A DNA stretch of 5,743 nucleotides from positions 1-5,743 of the forward strand of contig JACZQL010000116.1 of assembly GCA_022545745.1 (NCBI GenBank), written 5' to 3'. Position numbers and translations under genes: made by a program. The notes under the pieces are model-generated. The model was not told the DNA's origin, searched no databases, and was given only the letters and a program-made list of their open reading frames with translations. Of this stretch, positions 1 to 4,590 are shown in pieces. Source of the stretch: Deltaproteobacteria bacterium (GTDB lineage Bacteria > Desulfobacterota_B > Binatia > UBA9968). Every line of letters begins with the position of its first letter. Positions within the stretch are counted from its first letter, which is position 1.

Positions 1-84
1 CGTGTATCCGTGTTCCGACCAACTGTTTTCGTTACAATCCCCATAGACAACCTTAGCAGCTTCACCGGACGGTTTCGTTCAACG

Positions 85-157
85 GGTTTTATCCAGAATG
101 TGGTCGAACCTAACTGCTGTTACCACGACGATCTGCGCTCACATTCAGGATAAAACC
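85..157. repeat. Inverted repeat, 18-bp arms, 37-bp spacer
   Basis: The left arm (85-102) reads GGTTTTATCCAGAATGTG and the right arm (140-157) reads CACATTCAGGATAAAACC. They are complementary at 17 of 18 positions and could form a long hairpin or cruciform. The same core occurs again at 346-363 and, degenerate, at 206-223, so this is a member of a local repeat family and not an isolated terminator. There is no T-run after the right arm. A possible second pairing, GTGGT (100-104) with ACCAC (122-126), lies partly in the loop. Confidence 0.7.
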
Positions 158-205
158 TATCCGATATATTGCAATCCTGGGGCGGAGTCAGGCCGTCAAC
201 TTTGT

Positions 206-223
206 CACATTTCGTATAAAATT
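206..223 (+). repeat. Degenerate copy of the 18-bp repeat
   Basis: The sequence CACATTTCGTATAAAATT matches the repeat core at 13 of 18 positions and lies in the same orientation as the copies at 140-157 and 346-363. On the minus strand it reads KFYTKCD, against RFYPECE and RFYPECD in those two copies. It is a weak copy and is supported mainly by its position between the two good ones. Confidence 0.35.
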
Positions 224-345
224 TGCGATCAAGTCTAACTGAAAGGTCCTTTAGTTTACTTCCGTTAACCAGCGACTTGACCCCTTCTCTTAATCATGTC
301 GGTAAATGCCCCGACACTCACTGCTCCGCCGGGACGTCTTACTGT

Positions 346-363
346 CGCATTCTGGATAAAACC
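346..363 (+). repeat. Third strong copy of the 18-bp repeat
   Basis: The sequence CGCATTCTGGATAAAACC differs from the reverse complement of the copy at 85-102 at one position and is a direct repeat of the copy at 140-157. The similarity continues to the right. ATTGCA lies exactly 11 bases after the core at both loci (168-173 and 374-379), with partial matching between, giving a repeat unit of at least about 34 bases. Confidence 0.65.
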
Positions 364-569
364 TGTACGTTTAATTGCATCCGATGCCCGATTTGCTGAC
401 TTCGATCCTCTTCGCCACTAATGAACGGTTACCGAAGTGACATTTCTTGGTGCTTTTTCCGCTTTTTGTCATCCCGTCTCCTCAAATAAGGATCTTGATC
501 CCCTCGTCCCGCTTTGAAAACTCCTTGATCCACCAGTAGTTGCATGATTTGTCTGGATCATTTTCAGCT

Positions 570-584
570 TGGCATATTTTTAGC
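570..584 (+). promoter_or_regulatory. Candidate sigma-54 (-24/-12) promoter
   Basis: The sequence TGGCATATTTTTAGC compares with the consensus TGGCAC-N5-TTGC. The invariant GG and GC are present with exactly 10 bases between them; the -24 box matches 5 of 6 and the -12 box 3 of 4. Transcription would start near 596, giving a leader of more than 200 bases before the cytochrome gene. A short dyad, CGGTTACCG at 426-434, lies about 140 bases upstream, a usual distance for an activator site, but it is too short to be convincing. I saw no good sigma-70 promoter nearby. Confidence 0.35.
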
Positions 585-737
585 CTCTGGTTACTTTCAA
601 GGGCGTGACTAGTCCAGAGGAAAGCCGGCAATAGGGATCGTACAAGGCGAGAGGGAGGTCTTAGGTTATGGCGAAGGTTAAGTTTACTCATCCGAGCTGA
701 GAGGAGCGACTTCGCTTGCCGATCAAAAGAAAGACAG

Positions 738-842
738 ATGATGGATAAAATCAACCATTCTAACTCGCTCCCTCAAACTGTCCAACCCAAGGAGGTCAGT
801 CCAGTGGGTGTTCGTATCAGTTGTTGCCCAAATGAAGTTTGA
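738..842 (+). CDS. Possible 34-residue small ORF ahead of the cytochrome gene
   Basis: This frame starts with two ATGs (738 and 741) and ends with TGA at 840-842. That is 17 bases before the ATG at 859, the best internal start of the cytochrome gene. Upstream of 738 there is only a purine-rich AAAAGAAAGA. Inside it, the perfect AAGGAGGT at 789-796 lies 7 bases before an in-frame GTG (804), so a shorter 12-residue leader (MGVRISCCPNEV) could be made instead. Both versions end with an adjacent Cys-Cys pair. No family is recognised. It could be a leader peptide coupled to the cytochrome gene, or a chance frame whose ribosome site really serves the GTG at 808. Confidence 0.22.
   Translation: MMDKINHSNSLPQTVQPKEVSPVGVRISCCPNEV
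789..796 (+). promoter_or_regulatory. Strong ribosome binding site with ambiguous target
   Basis: AAGGAGGT is fully complementary to the 3' end of 16S rRNA. It lies 11 bases before the GTG at 808 (cytochrome frame) and 7 bases before the GTG at 804 (short leader frame). The spacing favours 804, but gene length and frame favour 808. A second site, AGGAAGGA (847-854), precedes the ATG at 859 in the cytochrome frame. Confidence 0.6.
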
Positions 843-2712
843 TACTAGGAAGGATTCGATGTCTGCCGCTGAGAACGAGCTCGAAACGTTCAAGTCGGCT
901 GACAACACAACAGAGCTTCAGCCGAACCCTGACGAAGCTGTGAGGACAGCCGGTAGCAAGCGCAAACCCATAACCCGTAAAACGCATCTGTTCGTGACCA
1001 TATGTCACTGGAGCATGGTCATCCTTATCGCCCTCAACCTCGCCTCGGGGATGCGGCTTGGCTGGGGCAATATTGAGAGCCGTCTTGGCGGGGGAAGCAA
1101 TGGAACTTGGTCGGCCATACTTGGAGCCATTGCCCCGAAGGGCGCCCTACTGGGCGTCAATTTGATCACGTTACATGTCACTTTGGCCTTCTTCATGTTC
1201 GCCGTTATTGGCGTTTACATTGTCTACCTGTTTTGGTCTCGTGCCTCGCACCGCATGCGGCTAACTTCTCATGACCTCAGGAAGCTGCGCACTGGGATGA
1301 AAGCAAAAAACTTCTGGCGTAACAAGGCCGCACTGTGGTCGGCAAACCTGCTGGTTTACTGGGTGTCCTTTCTCTTCCTTTCTGTGCTGATTGTCACGGG
1401 GGCGATGCTCTACTGGTTGGAGTGGAGCCCGTTGGATTGGGCCCCGTTTAGATTGCTCGGGGGCTACCCCAGTGTGCGGTTGCTGCATGGGATCGTCGCC
1501 TACCTTTTCGTGCCATATATCATCCTCCACTCGGTTTTGCAGTGGTTTTTCGGGAACTTCTGGTCGATCTTTAAAGCGCAACTGTATCGCCCCCATATTC
1601 GTGCCGGTGTAATCGGCTTGGTTATTGGCCTCCCCTTGGCTGGAGGGCTTTTCGCCTGGAATGAAAATCTCATGACTCTGACGGCCACACGCATCCATGG
1701 AGATCTTCAGGCCCCGGTCCTCGATGGCGACTCGAGCGATCCCGTCTGGAGTCGTGCCAAGGCGGTAACGATCCGTACGGTCAAGGGAGTCAACAATCCG
1801 GAGGGCCATGTGGATGTGCTGGTCAAGGCCGCACACGACGGCCACCAGATTTACTTCCTGTTCCAGTGGAAAGATCCCGATGTCAGCTACAAGCGCTTTC
1901 CGCTCCGCAAAACCTTGGACGGCTGGGAGGTCTTGAACACTGCATACGAGCGCTGGGACGAAAATGCCTATTACGAAGACAAGCTGGCGATGTATATCAC
2001 CGACGTGCCCAGGGGCAGTTGTGCCGCGGCCTGCCACGTTGGGGTTGGTCCTCACAGCGACAACGGCGACAAACATGGCGTCCATTTCACCAACGGTGAG
2101 ATTGGAGACGTATGGCACTGGAAATCCGTCCGGACCAATCACATGGGTGTGCACAACGGCGAACCCGGCTATATGGATGACCAGTACTTCGGCCCAGCCG
2201 AGCCGCCTTCCGCCTCCAACGGAAAAAAACGATATACAGCCGGTTATTATCCGGATCCCAAAACTGGCGGTGGCTACCGTTACAACTTCGTGAAGCTGAA
2301 CCCTGACAAATCCCTGGCCGAGACCTTTGTGCAGCCCGTTATGTTACCGCCCACGCTCAACATCGAAATAAACCCCGACCCATCGACTTCTGAGCACGGG
2401 GTAACTTGGTGGATTCGCACATCGGAGGGAATTCCGTATAGCGAAGAGATGGATACATATTCGGTAGGTACGCTCCTACCGAACATATTGATCGAGCCCT
2501 TCCAGGGCGACCGTGGAGACATCAGGGCTAAGGGGGCATGGCGCCAGGGGTGGTGGACCCTAGAGGCCCGGCGCGTCCTGGACACAGGGAGCGAATATGA
2601 CGTCGCCATCACGTTGGATAAACCGGTGTACATCTCGGTTGCGCCCTTCAACCGAACGCAGACCCGACACGGCGAACACATCAGGCCGGTAAAGCTGGTA
2701 TTGCAAAAATGA
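808..2712 (+). CDS. Cytochrome b561-like membrane protein fused to periplasmic ethylbenzene-dehydrogenase-type haem domain
   Basis: Membrane electron carrier, 634 residues from GTG 808. A start at ATG 859 (617 residues, AGGA 8 bases upstream) is equally possible. After a hydrophilic N-terminus come membrane segments at about 60-80, 115-143, 178-203, 222-248 and 265-284. Histidines 60/67, 123, 227 and 241 lie in them, the pattern of a di-haem cytochrome b of the b561/hydrogenase type. Residues from about 295 form a soluble domain resembling the EB_dh haem domain of ethylbenzene dehydrogenase gamma subunits: LDGDSSDPVW, an IYFLFQWKDPD block, DVWHWKSVRTN, and a C-terminal strand-rich part. Residues 405-410 are CAAACH, a CX3CH spacing, so covalent haem attachment is possible but unproven. 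Likely role (inference): passing electrons between quinones and a periplasmic partner. No catalytic molybdoenzyme subunit is visible in the window. The partner and substrate are unknown. Confidence 0.88.
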   Translation: MFVSVVAQMKFDTRKDSMSAAENELETFKSADNTTELQPNPDEAVRTAGSKRKPITRKTHLFVTICHWSMVILIALNLASGMRLGWGNIESRLGGGSNGTWSAILGAIAPKGALLGVNLITLHVTLAFFMFAVIGVYIVYLFWSRASHRMRLTSHDLRKLRTGMKAKNFWRNKAALWSANLLVYWVSFLFLSVLIVTGAMLYWLEWSPLDWAPFRLLGGYPSVRLLHGIVAYLFVPYIILHSVLQWFFGNFWSIFKAQLYRPHIRAGVIGLVIGLPLAGGLFAWNENLMTLTATRIHGDLQAPVLDGDSSDPVWSRAKAVTIRTVKGVNNPEGHVDVLVKAAHDGHQIYFLFQWKDPDVSYKRFPLRKTLDGWEVLNTAYERWDENAYYEDKLAMYITDVPRGSCAAACHVGVGPHSDNGDKHGVHFTNGEIGDVWHWKSVRTNHMGVHNGEPGYMDDQYFGPAEPPSASNGKKRYTAGYYPDPKTGGGYRYNFVKLNPDKSLAETFVQPVMLPPTLNIEINPDPSTSEHGVTWWIRTSEGIPYSEEMDTYSVGTLLPNILIEPFQGDRGDIRAKGAWRQGWWTLEARRVLDTGSEYDVAITLDKPVYISVAPFNRTQTRHGEHIRPVKLVLQK

Positions 2713-2796
2713 GCTTGCGAGCGAAATGGAATTGCCCCACTAAGGTCCTGGCTAGTCGAGCGTCTCACCTAGTGTCGGTCTGGAGTCAAGAGGTTC

Positions 2797-2805
2797 AAAG
2801 GAGGT
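2797..2805 (+). promoter_or_regulatory. Ribosome binding site of the PstS-like gene
   Basis: AAAGGAGGT ends 8 bases before ATG 2814, which is near-ideal spacing and fixes that start. The site also contains the stop of a 32-codon frame beginning at 2709 (TAA at 2805-2807). Confidence 0.85.
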
Positions 2806-2813
2806 AAGTTCTT

Positions 2814-3683
2814 ATGAAAAACTTTATCTACGTCCTCATCATGGGCGTCGTGTTCGTGACGATAGCCGGTTGTGCGCAGATATCACCACAACCAGAGAAA
2901 TTTGAAATCGTCACCATCCCTGGCTCAGGTGACAGTCAAGATTTGTTGCGCGAACTTGCTCGAAGCTATAGGGCTCAATATCCCGACCGTGATGTAGTGA
3001 TTCCGGATTCAGTTAGCACGGACGGAGGCATCAAAGCCGTAGGCACGGCAGCATCGCTCATTGCTCGCGTGGCCCGCCTGCCCAACTCCAAAGAAAGGGC
3101 CCAATACGGTGAATTCAAGTATCTGCAATTTGCCCGCGTGCCCGTGGTGTTTGTTGTGAGTCCGGACGCGGGCGTGAGCGATCTGAGCGAACAGCAGATT
3201 TGTGATATTTTTAGTGGCCGCATCACCAACTGGAAAGAAGTGGGTGGTCATCATTTACCCATTGCCGTGCAATCACGTCCCGACTCTGGATCCAATATGC
3301 TGGAGATCCGCAAAAAAATCGCCTGCTTTGCCGATTTACAGATCACGCCTCGCGCAGATTACAACTTCAGAAATGCTCATCTTGTGGAATCCATGAAAAT
3401 ATCTTCGGGAGCAATCGGGTTTATGCCGCTCAGCGAAGTCAAACTGAATGACTTTACAACCGTGACCCTAGATGGAGTTGCGCCCGTCAGGTCGAATTAC
3501 AAGCTCGGTATTGGCCTGGGATTTGTCTATAAAAAGCCGTTCTCTTCCAGCATTCAGGCATTCGTCGACTACCTGAAAATCGATCCTGCTCGGGAAATTA
3601 TGCGTCAAATGGGGAATATTCCTGATTGGCGAAACGCCTCATCAAGCCATCGAGAGGCTCATTTGAAATCACCAAGCAAATAA
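2814..3683 (+). CDS. PstS-like phosphate/oxyanion-binding lipoprotein
   Basis: Periplasmic substrate-binding protein of the PstS type (PBP-like domain), 289 residues. The N-terminus is a lipoprotein signal: one charged residue, a hydrophobic stretch, then the lipobox I17-A-G-C20. Cys20 would be lipidated, and Ala at +2 suggests outer-membrane sorting. PstS-type landmarks appear in order: GSGDSQDLL (37-45), the STDGGI loop (68-73), QICDIFSGRITNWKEVGG (128-145), and RPDSGS (155-160), the serine/arginine loops that hold phosphate in the family. Conserved SSGAIGFMPLSEV follows at 197-209. No transporter permease or ATPase genes are nearby, so it may act as a receptor or scavenger and not as part of a Pst transporter. 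The next gene starts 19 bases downstream, indicating co-transcription. The ligand could be phosphate or another tetrahedral oxyanion. Confidence 0.87.
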   Translation: MKNFIYVLIMGVVFVTIAGCAQISPQPEKFEIVTIPGSGDSQDLLRELARSYRAQYPDRDVVIPDSVSTDGGIKAVGTAASLIARVARLPNSKERAQYGEFKYLQFARVPVVFVVSPDAGVSDLSEQQICDIFSGRITNWKEVGGHHLPIAVQSRPDSGSNMLEIRKKIACFADLQITPRADYNFRNAHLVESMKISSGAIGFMPLSEVKLNDFTTVTLDGVAPVRSNYKLGIGLGFVYKKPFSSSIQAFVDYLKIDPAREIMRQMGNIPDWRNASSSHREAHLKSPSK

Positions 3684-3702
3684 GGAAGAAGGAGTATACG
3701 TT

Positions 3703-4419
3703 ATGCATTCAAATTCTAGTATGATTACCAAGACATTGGGGATACTGATAACTGGACTTCTCAGTCTCTCTTTTCCCGCTCATGCCGGGCAACAGATGGA
3801 GAAGTCTGAGCTTATCTCCGCGTTGAAAAAGGGGGGATATGTCATTTACCTCCGTCATGCGGCAACGAATACTAATACCGCCGATACCAAACGCGACGAC
3901 CTGAATGATTGGACCAAACAGCGCAATCTTTCCGAACTCGGACGGTACCAGTCGGTTGCTATAGGACAAGCCTTTGACGCGCTTGGTATTCCCGTGTCTG
4001 AGGTCATCACGAGTCCGTACTGTCGATGTGTCGAGACCGCCAAGTTGGCTTTTGGTAAGGCGAGGGTATCCAACGACCTTGCGTTCTCGATCGGGACAAA
4101 AGAGCAAGAGGCCAAGCGTCTAGCTCAAGCTCTCAGAAAAATGCTCGGGACCCGGCCACCTGCCGATACCAATACCGTGTTGGTAGCGCACACGGCGAAT
4201 CTCAAGGAGGCAGCTCAAATATGGCCGAAGCCCGAGGGCGTTGCCTTCATATTCAAACCGTTGGGCAACAATACTTTTGAGATGGTCAGCAGAATCGAAC
4301 CACAGCAATGGCCTGAATTGGCAGAGAAAATGGGTGTGCCCATCGCACCAAACCAGCAGATGTCGCCACTGCCCGATAGAGCCCTGTTGTGCGGGAGACA
4401 AGATGCAAGCATACATTAG
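3703..4419 (+). CDS. Exported histidine phosphatase (phosphoglycerate-mutase-like superfamily)
   Basis: Secreted phosphatase of the histidine phosphatase superfamily, 238 residues. The start is set by AGGAAGAAGGAG (3683-3694), 8 bases before the ATG. A Sec signal peptide occupies about residues 1-28, with cleavage after AHA. The catalytic motif is R51-H52 followed by Ala where the family usually has Gly (RHA, not RHG); H52 would be phosphorylated. Further conserved pieces are LSELGRYQSVAIGQA (77-91), ITSPYCRCVETA (102-113, with R108 and probable acid E111), and VLVAHTANL (159-167) with the second catalytic-pocket His163. The substrate is not evident. Its export and tight linkage to the PstS-like gene suggest release of phosphate from periplasmic esters, or a role tied to ligand sensing. 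Cysteines 107 and 109 flank the active-site arginine, which is noteworthy for an exported enzyme. Confidence 0.88.
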   Translation: MHSNSSMITKTLGILITGLLSLSFPAHAGQQMEKSELISALKKGGYVIYLRHAATNTNTADTKRDDLNDWTKQRNLSELGRYQSVAIGQAFDALGIPVSEVITSPYCRCVETAKLAFGKARVSNDLAFSIGTKEQEAKRLAQALRKMLGTRPPADTNTVLVAHTANLKEAAQIWPKPEGVAFIFKPLGNNTFEMVSRIEPQQWPELAEKMGVPIAPNQQMSPLPDRALLCGRQDASIH

Positions 4420-4422
4420 AGA

Positions 4423-4452
4423 CGCATGGGTGCACGGGACCCAGGGCATGCG
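4423..4452 (+). other. Short stem-loop after the phosphatase gene
   Basis: CGCATG (4423-4428) and CATGCG (4447-4452) can pair around an 18-base loop that itself contains GGG and CCC runs. No T-tract follows, so it is a poor intrinsic terminator. It could be an RNA-stabilising or attenuating structure ahead of the kinase gene. Confidence 0.3.
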
Positions 4453-4470
4453 CCTGAGAGGGCACGTGCT

Positions 4471-4478
4471 GAGGAGGT
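4471..4478 (+). promoter_or_regulatory. Strong ribosome binding site before the 31-codon ORF
   Basis: GAGGAGGT lies 7 bases before GTG 4486. It is the best Shine-Dalgarno sequence between the phosphatase and the kinase, yet it is 112 bases from the kinase start. This implies that something short is translated here. Confidence 0.55.
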
Positions 4479-4485
4479 AACACAC

Positions 4486-4581
4486 GTGATCTACAGCATT
4501 GTGCGCTCCCCGGGCGGAACTGAACATCTAAGAGGGCACGGAGCAACACTCCGTATGCATGCCACTCTTGAGAAGGTCTGA
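4486..4581 (+). CDS. Possible 31-residue leader ORF upstream of the kinase
   Basis: A GTG start with an excellent ribosome site (GAGGAGGT, 7-base spacing) opens a 31-codon frame ending in TGA at 4579-4581, 9 bases before the kinase GTG at 4591 and in the same frame. The peptide begins MIYSIVRSPGG and is basic and His-rich (three His); I recognise no family. The likeliest reading is a translated leader that brings ribosomes to the weakly initiated kinase gene. An alternative is a kinase N-terminus cut by a nonsense codon, but the kinase from 4591 already starts in the normal place relative to its first membrane helix. A small hairpin (ACGGAG 4538-4543 with CTCCGT 4549-4554) lies inside it. Confidence 0.35.
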   Translation: MIYSIVRSPGGTEHLRGHGATLRMHATLEKV

Positions 4582-4590
4582 GCCGGAATT

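Larger units (their letters stand above)
1..737. other. Long non-coding upstream region
   Basis: No reading frame here has both a credible start with ribosome site and protein-like content. A frame open from the left edge stops at 151-153 and has no recognisable motif. The minus-strand frame over 482-754 starts with TTG and has no Shine-Dalgarno sequence. The first 480 bases carry short degenerate repeats in both orientations and a small hairpin (TGTCGG at 297-302 with CCGACA at 311-316). The stretch 480-737 holds a candidate sigma-54 promoter. The region may be a decayed gene or a repeat-rich spacer upstream of the cytochrome gene. Confidence 0.6.

Noticed and set aside
1..153. Frame open from the left edge as the tail of an upstream gene
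   Set aside because: It is only 50 codons, has no recognisable motif, and runs through the inverted repeat; coding cannot be supported.
108..239. ACCTAAC (108-114) and GTCTAAC (233-239) as integron attC core sites
   Set aside because: They fit RYYYAAC, but no correctly placed GTTRRRY partners and no paired attC structure were found.
716..751. TTGCCG and TAAAAT as a sigma-70 promoter
   Set aside because: The spacer is 24 bases, far longer than the usual 16-18.
735..752. Fifth copy of the 18-bp repeat (TGGATAAAATC)
   Set aside because: It matches 14 of 18 positions but lies 370 bases from the cluster and lacks the ATTGCA extension; chance similarity is likely.
482..754. 90-codon minus-strand frame in the upstream region
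   Set aside because: It starts with TTG, has no Shine-Dalgarno sequence, shows no domain, and overlaps the candidate promoter.
1261..2154. 297-codon minus-strand frame inside the cytochrome gene
   Set aside because: It lies opposite a clearly recognisable cytochrome/EB_dh frame, has no known motif, and is the usual antisense shadow of GC-rich coding DNA.
2713..2813. Intrinsic terminator after the cytochrome gene
   Set aside because: Only a tiny GCT/AGC stem near the stop is visible and no T-tract follows.
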